64,000 nucleotides of DNA from CAWBVG01 sp963792175. Its GTDB lineage: Bacteria > Acidobacteriota > Vicinamibacteria > Vicinamibacterales > CAVVIG01. The notes beneath the pieces are model-generated. The model did not search any database and had not been told where the DNA came from. It was given only the letters and a program-made list of their open reading frames with translations. The stretch's first letter is position 1, and every line of letters starts with the position of its first letter. The position numbers were made by a program, and so were the translations under genes. The DNA is taken from positions 1 to 64,000 of the forward strand of contig CAWBVG010000031.1 in assembly GCA_963792175.1 (NCBI GenBank). Direction: 5' to 3'. This document shows positions 18,095 through 26,245 of this stretch, piece by piece.

Positions 18095-18820
18095 ATGACG
18101 GAGACGCGGCGCGGTCCAGAACCGCCGGACCTCAGAGAGAAAGGCGGAATGAAAGACGGCCAGCCGCAGCGATCGAACGCGCGGCTGTTCATGCAGTTCA
18201 TGGCGTTCGGCGGCTGCGAGCAGACGGCGCCGCTCGGCGACGCGCTCGCTCGCGCCAAAATCTCCGGCGTGCTCTACGAGGATGTGAACGATCCGCGCGG
18301 CATCGGGCTGCTGACCTTCAGCGAGGATCCCGATTTCTTCCTCGACCGCGTGCGGCCGATCCTGAATGGTCCGGGCTTCTCGGTGCTCACGCAGAAGAAG
18401 GAATTCACGATGCTCGGCCGCACGTATGCGATCGGCTACGAGCCGGATCTGATCGAGATCCTGCAGCATCGGCCGCGCCGGACCGTGCTGAATCCGCTCT
18501 GGAAATGGGCGCTCTGGTACCCGCTGCGCCGGAGCGGCAAGTTCGCGCAGCTGCCGGCCGAGGAGCAGCGCGTCATTCTCGCGGAGCACGGCGCCATCGG
18601 CATGTCGTTCGGAGCCGGCGACTACGCGCACGACATCCGGCTGGCGTGCCACGGCCTCGACCAGGACGACAACGACTTCATCGTCGGCCTCGTCGGCAAG
18701 GATCTCTACCCGCTCTCGGCGATCGTGCAGACGATGAGGACCACGCAGCAGACGTCGCTGTACCTCGAACGGCTCGGACCGTTTTTCGTCGGGCGGGTCG
18801 TCTGGCAGAGCGCCGAGTGA
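18095..18820 (+). CDS. Chlorite dismutase family haem protein (HemQ-like fold)
   Basis: An intact 241-residue protein starting MTETRRGPEPPD. The C-terminal half has the family signature: PAEEQRVILAEHGAIGM, with the axial haem His in EHG, then DIRLACHGLDQDDNDFIVGL and DLYPLSAIVQTMRTTQQTSL. Members are chlorite dismutases, coproheme decarboxylases or of unknown role; the active-site Arg of true chlorite dismutases cannot be confirmed by eye. A TATAAT at 18083-18088 lies only seven bases before the ATG, so if it is the -10 box the message would be nearly leaderless. No clear -35 is seen. Confidence 0.8.
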   Translation: MTETRRGPEPPDLREKGGMKDGQPQRSNARLFMQFMAFGGCEQTAPLGDALARAKISGVLYEDVNDPRGIGLLTFSEDPDFFLDRVRPILNGPGFSVLTQKKEFTMLGRTYAIGYEPDLIEILQHRPRRTVLNPLWKWALWYPLRRSGKFAQLPAEEQRVILAEHGAIGMSFGAGDYAHDIRLACHGLDQDDNDFIVGLVGKDLYPLSAIVQTMRTTQQTSLYLERLGPFFVGRVVWQSAE

Positions 18821-18839
18821 GCGCGTAAGACGGCGTCAC

Positions 18840-18872
18840 GGTGTCAGAGGGGTCAGAGTGGCGTCTGACACC
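18840..18872. terminator. Hairpin between converging cld-family and trxC genes
   Basis: GGTGTCAGA at 18840-18848 pairs perfectly with TCTGACACC at 18864-18872, leaving a 15-base loop that itself contains GGGGTCAGAG. It lies between two converging genes, fitting a bidirectional terminator, but there is no T-run. It resembles the word arrays found at other 3' ends. Confidence 0.6.
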
Positions 18873-18936
18873 GGGGAGCAACGGGTCGGGCGGTCGGCAG
18901 AACCGTTGCAAAAACTGCACGGTGTTTAGCCGAGCG

Positions 18937-19407
18937 TTACCGTGGCGTCGCGACCGACTGCTCGAGAAATGCCTCGATGTCGGCGGCCGGACGCGCCCCG
19001 GAGGTTCTCGCCACTTCCTTGCCGCCCGCGAAGACCGCCATCGTCGGAATCGACCGAATGCCGAATCGCTGACCGAGGTCCGACAGTTCGTCGGTGTTCA
19101 CCTTGACCACCAGCGCCTTGCCGGCTTGCCGCGCCGCGACTTTCTGCAGTTCCGGCGCCACCATGCGACAGGGGCCGCACCACGGCGCCCAGTAGTCGAC
19201 GATCACCGGCACCGATGCTGAAGCCACCAGCCGATCGAAATCCGCCGAGTCGTGGACGTCAATCGGCGACGCCGGCACGGGGATGTCCGTCTTGCAGCGT
19301 GCGCATCGTACGCGCTCGCTCAGTCGATCGTAAGCCAGCCGGTTTTTTTGACTGCAGGATGGGCACGCCACGATGAGTCCACGCGCGTCGGGTTCGTACA
19401 CCGCCAT
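18937..19407 (-). CDS. trxC: Thioredoxin 2 with N-terminal zinc ribbon
   Basis: An intact 156-residue protein. The N-terminus IVACPSCSQKNRL and VRCARCKTD form a four-Cys zinc ribbon (residues 15-38). The thioredoxin domain follows, with VIVDYWAPWCGPCRMVAPEL (active-site CGPC near residue 76) and FGIRSIPTMAVFAGG with the cis-Pro loop. This is the TrxC arrangement. It reduces protein disulfides in the cytoplasm, and the zinc ribbon makes it more oxidised and stress-responsive in characterised relatives. It is a single gene converging on the cld-family gene. Confidence 0.92.
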   Translation of the reverse strand: MAVYEPDARGLIVACPSCSQKNRLAYDRLSERVRCARCKTDIPVPASPIDVHDSADFDRLVASASVPVIVDYWAPWCGPCRMVAPELQKVAARQAGKALVVKVNTDELSDLGQRFGIRSIPTMAVFAGGKEVARTSGARPAADIEAFLEQSVATPR

Positions 19408-19443
19408 CGGTTCTATTCTAGGCGACAGGCGACGATACCAAGC

Positions 19444-20530
19444 TCATGCGCTCATTTTCGCGCGCGTTTGGTTTTCGCGACCGGTTGCTTCGACCGGCGC
19501 GTCGGACATGACGGCATTGCCGAGCAGGGCGACGCTGATCGCGTACGAATTCGCGCAGTTGTATTCGAGCAGCGCGTCGTAGTTCTGGTAGACGAGAAAG
19601 TGGCGCGTCGTCCCTGACACGAGCGATGCGGGCGGCATGGAGGCGGGCAGGGGCTTGCCGCCCGGCAACCGCACGCCGAGCTCTTCCCAGCGCGCGCGCG
19701 GAAGCGTGACGGTCATGTCGCGCCTGGCGCGGCAGCCGCCGCTGCGCCGCGCCACGCCGCCGGCAATCCGGCGCGCGGCCTCACGGCCGACGGCGACCTC
19801 GCGTCCCCAGGTTTCGTCGGCGCGCCAGCCGTTCCCTTTGAGATAGTTGGCGATCGACGCGAAGATGTCGGCTTCGTCCGACCAGACGTCGCGGCGCCCG
19901 TCGCCATCCCAGTCCTCGGCGAACTTCAGGTAGCTCGACGGCATGAACTGGACCTGGCCCATCGCGCCGGCCCACGAGCCGCGCAGCGCGGGCCAGTTCG
20001 ATGTCGCCGCGATTGACGATCTCGAGCGCGTCGAGCAATTCGCCGCGAAAAAACGTCGACCGGCGCGGATCCCACGCGAGCGTCGCCAGCGCGGCGACGA
20101 TCGGCCGCGTGCCGGTGAAGCGGCCGAAGCTCGATTCCATCCCCCAGATGCCGGCGATGATCCGGGGCGGCACGCCGTAGCGCTCGCTGACCTCGTTCAG
20201 CAGCTTGCGATGTCGCGCGACGATCTCACGCCCGGCACGGATAGTCTTCGGCGCGAGTGCACGATTCAGGTACGTCTCGAGAGAAAGCACCGTTTCCGCC
20301 TGGGACCGATCGCGTTCGAGGACCACCGGGAGCGGTTCCTCGATGCCCCCGAGGGCTTCATCCACGATCTCGGGTCGGATGCCTCGCGCCAGCGCGTCCG
20401 TTCGGACGCCGGCCAGCCATTCCGAGAACGATGGGCGCGCGGCCTCCTGCGTCTGTCCAAAGGCCGAGGTAGAGAAGGCGAGGGCGCGACCAGCAGAAGC
20501 AAGCAAGTCTGAAGTCTTCCCACGTCGCAC
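19444..20530 (-). CDS. mltB: Lytic murein transglycosylase (MltB / SLT type 2), one frameshift
   Basis: It starts at 20530 with a hydrophobic export signal. SFSEWLAGVRTDALARGI near residue 35 is the typical entry of the SLT_2 domain. GVPPRIIAGIWGMESSFGRF holds the catalytic Glu near residue 132, and after a frameshift near 19970 GSWAGAMGQVQFMPSSYLKF and DWDGDGRRDVWS (calcium-like loop) continue the domain to the end. About 360 residues is normal. It cleaves glycan strands of peptidoglycan to 1,6-anhydro ends in the periplasm. No lipobox Cys is obvious in the signal region. Confidence 0.88.
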
Positions 20531-20629
20531 TTCATAACCCAGTCTTACATCCCTTCAAGCGCCCGAACGGCAGTCGTGACACACGACGATTGGACCTATC
20601 CGCCGTTAAGCACCCGAACGCACTTGCGG

Positions 20630-20678
20630 CGCTCCGAGGTGGACCTGTCCGCCGTAGCTCCCAGGTGACCTCGGAGCG
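20630..20678. repeat. Intergenic hairpin with shared 19-bp element
   Basis: CGCTCCGAGGT at 20630-20640 pairs perfectly with ACCTCGGAGCG at 20668-20678. The loop contains GACCTGTCCGCCGTAGCTC (20642-20660), whose reverse complement is found exactly at 33843-33861. It lies between divergent mltB and the AI-2E gene. It looks like a dispersed element, not a terminator. Confidence 0.7.
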
Positions 20679-20720
20679 AAGGTGGATGGGCTGCAACTGA
20701 GCTATTCGTAGGCACGGTCC

Positions 20721-21791
20721 GTGCTGGCTGCAGAGGCAGTGCAAGAGTCTCTCAAGCGGACGGAGCTGGTCATTCCCTGGCGGACGCTGCTGAAAGTCAT
20801 CGCCGCGGTCGCGCTCGTGTGGATGTGGTTGCAGCTCGTCGAGCTCGGCCTCGTCATCATCGTCGCGGTGCTGCTCGCAGTGACGCTGAACCCGATCGTC
20901 AACTGGCTCGAGCGCCGCCGGCTGCCGCGCGCGGCCGCCGCCACCGTGGTCGGATTCGTCCTGGTCGCCGTCGTCGGCGGGTTCCTGGCCGCCAGCTGGG
21001 CGTCGCTCTCGAGCGAGGCCAGTCTGGCGGCGGAACACATCCGGCAGTTCGAGCGGGACACGTTCGAGCGGCTGCCAGGATGGGTGCGCGAAGCCGTGGG
21101 TGGAACGGGCACCGTCGATATTCAATCCCAGATCGCGCCCTACGCGCTCGGGCTCGGACAGTCCGCCTTGTCGGCCATCGTCGTCGCGCTGCTGGCGTTT
21201 GTCCTGACGCTGTATCTGCTGATCGAAGGCCGGCGCACGCGCGACTGGCTGATGGCGTTCGTGCCCAGGACGCACCGCGGCAAGGTCGAGGAAACGCTCC
21301 GCGTGGGGGAACGCGTCATCTTCGCGTACGTCGCCAGCAACGTCATCACGTCAGTCTTTGCCGCGCTGGTCGTTGGCGTCGCCCTGTCGCTGCTCCATGT
21401 GCCCGGTGCGCTCCTGCTCGCGCTGATCGCCGGCCTGTTCGATTTCGTGCCGGTGGTGGGATTCATCCTCTCGAGCATCTTCGCGGTGATCATGGCGCTC
21501 TCCGTCTCCCCGGGCACGGCAATTGCCGTCCTGGCTCTCTACGGCGCGTATCACTTCGTGGAGAACTACGTCATCGCGCCGTGGGCGTACGGCGACCGGT
21601 TGAAGCTTTCCAATCTCGCGGTGATTCTGGCGTTCGCGATCGGCGCCGCGGTCGCCGGGGTGATCGGCGCGCTGATTGCGCTGCCGGTGGCCGCGGTCTA
21701 TCCAGCGATTGAACAGATCTGGCTGCGTGACGCGCTGGCCGACGACACGGTCGCCGAGCACCGGGCCATCGAGCATCGCAAAGCCGGTTGA
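20721..21791 (+). CDS. AI-2E family transporter (YdiK/PerM-like)
   Basis: An intact 356-residue membrane protein with a GTG start. There are about seven or eight hydrophobic segments, with two near the N-terminus (LIIVAVLLAVTLNPIVNWLE, with the family NPxVxxLER motif) and a middle soluble loop (residues 95-150). The conserved C-terminal core includes LIAGLFDFVPVVGFILSSIF and NYVIAPWAYGDRLKLSNLAV. The family carries out export of autoinducer-2 or small solutes, or Na+/H+ antiport; specificity cannot be told. A second, internally deleted family member lies at 35508-36165. Confidence 0.88.
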   Translation: MLAAEAVQESLKRTELVIPWRTLLKVIAAVALVWMWLQLVELGLVIIVAVLLAVTLNPIVNWLERRRLPRAAAATVVGFVLVAVVGGFLAASWASLSSEASLAAEHIRQFERDTFERLPGWVREAVGGTGTVDIQSQIAPYALGLGQSALSAIVVALLAFVLTLYLLIEGRRTRDWLMAFVPRTHRGKVEETLRVGERVIFAYVASNVITSVFAALVVGVALSLLHVPGALLLALIAGLFDFVPVVGFILSSIFAVIMALSVSPGTAIAVLALYGAYHFVENYVIAPWAYGDRLKLSNLAVILAFAIGAAVAGVIGALIALPVAAVYPAIEQIWLRDALADDTVAEHRAIEHRKAG

Positions 21792-21794
21792 GCG

Positions 21795-23345
21795 TCAGTG
21801 CGCCGCTTCGACGTGTCCGCCGGCCTTCGGTCTCTTCATCAACAGCACGAGCGGCACCAGCGCAAAGAACATGACGCCCAGCAACTGAAAGATGGTGACG
21901 AACGACATCATCGTCGCCTGACGCTGGACGACGCCGAACAGGGCGGCGTAGGCGCGATTCGTGGCGGTGACGGCGTCGGCGCCCGCCGCGATGAACGCGT
22001 GCTTCATCTGCGCGAGCATCGTCTGAGCCGCCGGATTGTAGGGCGTGACGTTGGCGCCAAGCAGCGCCGTCGTCGACTGACTATGGCGCGCGAGCATCGT
22101 GCCCGTGGCGGCGATGCCGATACTGCCGCCGATATTCCGCATCAGGTTGAACAGGCTGGTCGCGTTTCCCATGCGCTCGCGCGGGATCGGATCCATCGAC
22201 ACGGTCGTCAGCGGCACGAACAGCAGCGACATCCCGATGCCTTGTATCAGCTGCGGCCAGAAGATGTCCCAGTAGCCCGCCTGCAGATTCAGGGACGACA
22301 GCCATAACAGCGACGCGCCGCCGATCATCAGGCCAACGGTGAGGAGCTTTCGCGGATCGAAGCGCCCCGTCATCAGACCGGTGATCGGCATCATGACGAA
22401 GGCGCCGATGCCACGAGGCGCCATGGCGATGCCGGCCTGGAGCGGCGGATAGCCGAGCAGCGTCTGCAGCATCACCGGCAGCAGCACCATGCTGCCGTAG
22501 AGGACGAACCCCACGACCGTCATCAGAAAGACGCCCACGGCATAGCTGCGCGCCTTGAACACGCGCAGATCGACAATCGGATCGTCAGTCGTCAACTCGT
22601 GCACGACGAGCGCCACCAGAGTGACGACGCTGATGATCGCGAGTGCGGTGATGAAGGTCGATTCGAACCAGTCTTCCTGCTGTCCCTTGTCGAGCACGAT
22701 TTGCAGCGCGCCGATGCCCACGACCAGCATCCCCATCCCCCAGTAGTCCACCCTCCGCGACTCGCTGCGGAGGTACGGCGGATCGAAGATGTAGAGCTTC
22801 GTCATCACGATCGACGCGATGCCGACCGGGATGTTGATGTAGAAGACCCAGCGCCAGCTGTAGTTGTCGGTCAGCCACCCGCCGAGCACCGGACCCAGAA
22901 TGGGCGCGACGACGATGCCGAGCGCCCAGAAACCCATGGCCTTCCCGCGATCTTGCGGCGGGAACGCCTCCAGCAGCACGGCCTGTGACAGGGGCTGCAG
23001 CGCGCCGCCGGTCGCACCCTGAAGAATCCGGAAGACGATCAGCATGCCGAGCGTCGGCGCGAGGCCGCACAGGAACGACGAGGCCGTGAAGCCGACCACC
23101 GAGAGGATCAGCAGGCGCTTGCGACCGAAGGTGCTCGCCAGCCACCCGGTCATCGGCAGAATGATCGCGTTGGCGACGAGGTACGAGGTCAGCGCCCACG
23201 TCGCTTCGTCGATGGACGCTGAAAGGCTGCCGGCGATGTGCGGCAGCGACACGTTCACGACCGTGGTGTCCAGCACCTCCATGAAGGTGGCGAACATCAC
23301 CGAGACGGCAATCAGCCACGGGTTGATGTTGCGGGTTTCGTCCAT
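21795..23345 (-). CDS. MFS drug efflux transporter, DHA2 family (EmrB/QacA-like)
   Basis: An intact 516-residue protein with about 14 transmembrane segments. Motif A is GWLASTFGRKRLLILSVVGF near residue 70, motif B is FRILQGATGGALQPLSQA near residue 105, and motif C is APILGPVLGGWLTDNYSWRW near residue 150. It exports hydrophobic drugs using the proton gradient and works with the HlyD and TolC proteins encoded just upstream, forming a tripartite pump through both membranes. It is the last gene of the three. A word array fills the 83 bp between hlyD-type gene and this start. Confidence 0.92.
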   Translation of the reverse strand: MDETRNINPWLIAVSVMFATFMEVLDTTVVNVSLPHIAGSLSASIDEATWALTSYLVANAIILPMTGWLASTFGRKRLLILSVVGFTASSFLCGLAPTLGMLIVFRILQGATGGALQPLSQAVLLEAFPPQDRGKAMGFWALGIVVAPILGPVLGGWLTDNYSWRWVFYINIPVGIASIVMTKLYIFDPPYLRSESRRVDYWGMGMLVVGIGALQIVLDKGQQEDWFESTFITALAIISVVTLVALVVHELTTDDPIVDLRVFKARSYAVGVFLMTVVGFVLYGSMVLLPVMLQTLLGYPPLQAGIAMAPRGIGAFVMMPITGLMTGRFDPRKLLTVGLMIGGASLLWLSSLNLQAGYWDIFWPQLIQGIGMSLLFVPLTTVSMDPIPRERMGNATSLFNLMRNIGGSIGIAATGTMLARHSQSTTALLGANVTPYNPAAQTMLAQMKHAFIAAGADAVTATNRAYAALFGVVQRQATMMSFVTIFQLLGVMFFALVPLVLLMKRPKAGGHVEAAH

Positions 23346-23356
23346 GCGTCACGCGT

Positions 23357-23431
23357 CGGGGACTTGGGGCTCGGGGCTAGCTGTCTTCTCAGCTGGTTCG
23401 GTCCCTAAGCCCCTAGCTCCCCACGCCCCTA
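23357..23431. repeat. GGGGCTAG dyad array between efflux genes
   Basis: GGGGACTTGGGGCTCGGGG and CTAGCTG words on the left are answered by CCCTAAGCCCCTAGCTCCCC and CGCCCCTA on the right, so it can fold. The stop of the HlyD-type gene (plus-strand CTA at 23429-23431) is the last array word. It lies inside an operon, so it is not simply an end-of-operon terminator. Confidence 0.8.
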
Positions 23432-24631
23432 CTTCGTGTACACCGTCGGAGTCACCGACAACCCGGGCCGCAGCAGATGTTCCGGGTCCTGACCGGCATC
23501 GAGCACGATCTTCACGGGCACGCGCTGCACGATCTTCACGAAGTTCCCGGTCGCGTTCTCGGGCGGCAGCAGACTGAAGCGCGCGCCGGTGGCGCCGGCG
23601 ATGCTGTCGACCTTGCCATTGAACGAACGGCCGCCGAGCGCGTCGACCTTGACGGTCGCGCGCTGACCGGCGCGCACGTCCTTCAACTGCGTCTCCTTGA
23701 AGTTGGCGGTCACCCACACGTCGTCCAGCTGCACGAGCGCCAGCAGCGGCTGGCCGGATTGCACGACCTGTCCGGGGTTGAGGCTCTTCTTCGAGATGAC
23801 GCCGCGCGCCGGCGCCTTGACGGTCGCGTACTGCAGGTTCAGCTCCGCCTGGGCGAGATTGGCGCGCGCCTGCTGGACCCGGGCGTCCGCCGCCGCCGCC
23901 CGCGCCTTGATCATGCTGACCTGCTGGGGAGCGGTTTCCGCCGTCCGCAGCTCGGCGTGCGCCTGCTCGGCGCCCGCGCGCGCCTGAATGACTTTGCTCT
24001 CGGCGACACGAATGCCGGCCTCGGCTTCGGCAACCTGAGACCGCGCCGAATCGAGCCCCGCTTTCTGCGCGTCGGCGGCCGCCACCAGCGTGTCGAACTG
24101 CTGCTGCGAGACTTCGTCCTTGGCGAGGAGGCCGCGCAGACGCTCGACATCGCGCGCCGCTTTGGCCGCGGTGGCCTCTGCCTCGCGCACGCGCGCCTGC
24201 GCCGTCGTCAGCCGGGCGCGGGCGGCATCCAGCTCGCGCTCGGCGGCCCCGATGCCGCCCTGGGCCTGGACGATGCTCCCCCGCGCCGTCGTGACGTTGC
24301 TGGCGGCGGTCGTCGACGTGATCGGGACGTTGCTGCGTGCCGCGATGGCGGACGCCTCGGCGTCGGCGAGCTCGGCGCGCGCCTTGTCCACGGCGACTTC
24401 ATAGTCACGGCGATCGAGCTCCACGAGCACGGCGCCCGGCTCGACCTGCTGGTTGTCGCCGACGGCGACTTTCGTGATGGTGCCGCCCACGCGCGCGGCA
24501 ATCTGTGTGACCGGCGCATCCACCTGCGCATCGTCGGTCGATTCGCGTCCGGCGGTCAGCCAGAACCACACGCCCAGGCCGATGGCCGCTACGACCAGCA
24601 CGGCGGCGATGATGCGGATGCGGGACTTCAT
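23429..24631 (-). CDS. HlyD family periplasmic adaptor (EmrA-like)
   Basis: An intact 400-residue protein. One membrane anchor (AAVLVVAAIGLGVWFWLTAG, residues 9-28) is followed by VAARVGGTITKVAVGDNQQVE-like lipoyl half-motif (residues 45-65). A long coiled coil of Ala, Glu and Arg runs over residues 75-255, then the second lipoyl half (VKAPARGVISKKSLNPG) and a beta-barrel domain (VWVTANFKETQLKDVRAGQ, the EmrA signature). It links the MFS pump to the TolC channel. Its start overlaps the tolC-type stop by four bases (ATGA), and its stop lies inside the word array. Confidence 0.92.
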   Translation of the reverse strand: MKSRIRIIAAVLVVAAIGLGVWFWLTAGRESTDDAQVDAPVTQIAARVGGTITKVAVGDNQQVEPGAVLVELDRRDYEVAVDKARAELADAEASAIAARSNVPITSTTAASNVTTARGSIVQAQGGIGAAERELDAARARLTTAQARVREAEATAAKAARDVERLRGLLAKDEVSQQQFDTLVAAADAQKAGLDSARSQVAEAEAGIRVAESKVIQARAGAEQAHAELRTAETAPQQVSMIKARAAAADARVQQARANLAQAELNLQYATVKAPARGVISKKSLNPGQVVQSGQPLLALVQLDDVWVTANFKETQLKDVRAGQRATVKVDALGGRSFNGKVDSIAGATGARFSLLPPENATGNFVKIVQRVPVKIVLDAGQDPEHLLRPGLSVTPTVYTK

Positions 24632-26049
24632 CGCACACCTCCCAGCAGCTGGCGGAGCATCGCCTCGCCCGTGCCGATGCCTTTCAAGAGTCCGCCTTTC
24701 GCGAGGTCGTAGCCGTATTGCGCCGAGATGAACTGCTCGTTGGCGATGGCGACGGCTTCCTGCGCCTGAACCACCTCGATGTTGCTCGCCACGCCGGCGG
24801 CGAACCGGTCGCGCGCCTGGACCAGTTGTTGAGCCGCCAGGTCGCGCGCGCGCGTCGCGGTTTTCAATTGTTGCGCCGTGGCTTCGAGATCGAGAAACGC
24901 GGTCCGGACCTCGTAGTAGATCGACGCCTTCAGGTCTTCCGCCTCGGCGCGGCGCTGCCGGAGATCCGCGTCCGCTTCGAGCAGCTTGCCGCGGAAGCGC
25001 CCGCCCTGAAAGATCGGAATGCTGACGACGCCGCTGACCGCGTAGGTGACTTGCGCGTCGCTCGCCGAGAGGCCGATGTCGCCGTAGTCCGCGTTCACCC
25101 GCACGGACGGCAGCAGGCTGCTGGCGGCGGCGCGACGCGTGGCCTCTGCGGCACGCACCCGTTCGAGGGCGGCTTGGTAATCAGGCCGCGTCCGGTAGGC
25201 CTGTTCGATGGCGCTGTCGAGCGTCAGGTCGGATGTCGGCAGCTCCGGGAGACGGTCATCGAGCGCGAAATCCTGACCGAGCGGCAAGCCGATGGCGCGC
25301 GCGAGCAGCAATTTCGCCTTCTCGAATTCGTTCGCGTTGACCGTGGCGCGCTGCACCTCGGTACTGAGCTGCACTTCGGCACGCAGGACATCGATCCCGG
25401 CCACCAGGCCGTTCTGCTTCAAATTCAGCGCCTGGTCGTACAGCGCCTGGGCTGTCTGCTGTTGGGCCCGGGCCGATTCGGCGCGCGCGCGCGACCCGAG
25501 CGCATGGACGTACAACGTGCCCGCGACATTGATCACGAAATCGCGCGCGCTCAGCGACACGAGTCGCGCGGCTTCGATGTTGTGCGTCTCGGCGCGCGCG
25601 TCGTTCAGCGCGGCAAGGTCGACCACCGATTGCGACACCGACACGCGGGCGTCGAAGACGTTGAACGGGCCGATGATGTTGGGGACCCCGGGGAACGACG
25701 GCCCGCCCGCCGCCGATCCGAAGCCGAACGCCTGCAGGTTGATCTTCTGCCGCGTTTGGGAGATGCGGCCATTCACGTTCGGCAGCAGCTCGCTGAGCAT
25801 CTTCCAGCGGACCCCGTGCGCGCGGCCGACGTCTTGTTCGGCGAGCAGCACCCCGAGGTTGTGCTGGAGCGCACGCACGATCGCGTCGAGGACCGTAATC
25901 GTGACGACTTCATGCGTTGCCGTCCCCGTGGGCACGCCGCCGAGGAACGGCGTCGCGGCGGGCGCCACCTGGGTCTGGATGTCAGGGCGCGGCTGGGCTG
26001 CAGCCGGCGTGGCCAGCAGCAGCACGAGAACGAGCGGAGCGGCTTTCAC
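24628..26049 (-). CDS. TolC family outer membrane efflux protein
   Basis: An intact 473-residue protein with a signal peptide (residues 1-18, cut after TPAAAQ). Two outer-membrane-efflux repeats follow, each with coiled-coil helices and a beta-barrel segment: residues 55-240 with VRALQHNLGVLLAEQDVGRA, and residues 260-465 with AIEQAYRTRPDYQAALERVR and TRARDLAAQQLVQARDRFAA. It is the outer membrane channel of the tripartite pump and the first gene of the operon. The 196-bp gap upstream (26050-26245) separates it from a divergent gene; I see no clear promoter there. Confidence 0.9.
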   Translation of the reverse strand: MKAAPLVLVLLLATPAAAQPRPDIQTQVAPAATPFLGGVPTGTATHEVVTITVLDAIVRALQHNLGVLLAEQDVGRAHGVRWKMLSELLPNVNGRISQTRQKINLQAFGFGSAAGGPSFPGVPNIIGPFNVFDARVSVSQSVVDLAALNDARAETHNIEAARLVSLSARDFVINVAGTLYVHALGSRARAESARAQQQTAQALYDQALNLKQNGLVAGIDVLRAEVQLSTEVQRATVNANEFEKAKLLLARAIGLPLGQDFALDDRLPELPTSDLTLDSAIEQAYRTRPDYQAALERVRAAEATRRAAASSLLPSVRVNADYGDIGLSASDAQVTYAVSGVVSIPIFQGGRFRGKLLEADADLRQRRAEAEDLKASIYYEVRTAFLDLEATAQQLKTATRARDLAAQQLVQARDRFAAGVASNIEVVQAQEAVAIANEQFISAQYGYDLAKGGLLKGIGTGEAMLRQLLGGVR

Positions 26050-26245
26050 GGACTGGATGCCTTTCTCGTCGCGTCACAGTCTCGATGAGAGGGCGCTCGG
26101 AAGGGCCGTGTCGAGGCTCGTAGACCGACGTGCACCGGAAGCAGCGCAGGACGGCTAGAGGTACTACAGCATGACGACGCGATGACTGACGGGCCGTCCG
26201 GTTCGGAAGTGAGCCGAGTGGAACCGCCAAGCGTCTAAGCGTGCA

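Noticed and set aside
18095..18820. True chlorite dismutase for perchlorate respiration
   Set aside because: There is no perchlorate reductase nearby and the distal Arg cannot be confirmed. The HemQ-like family is broad.
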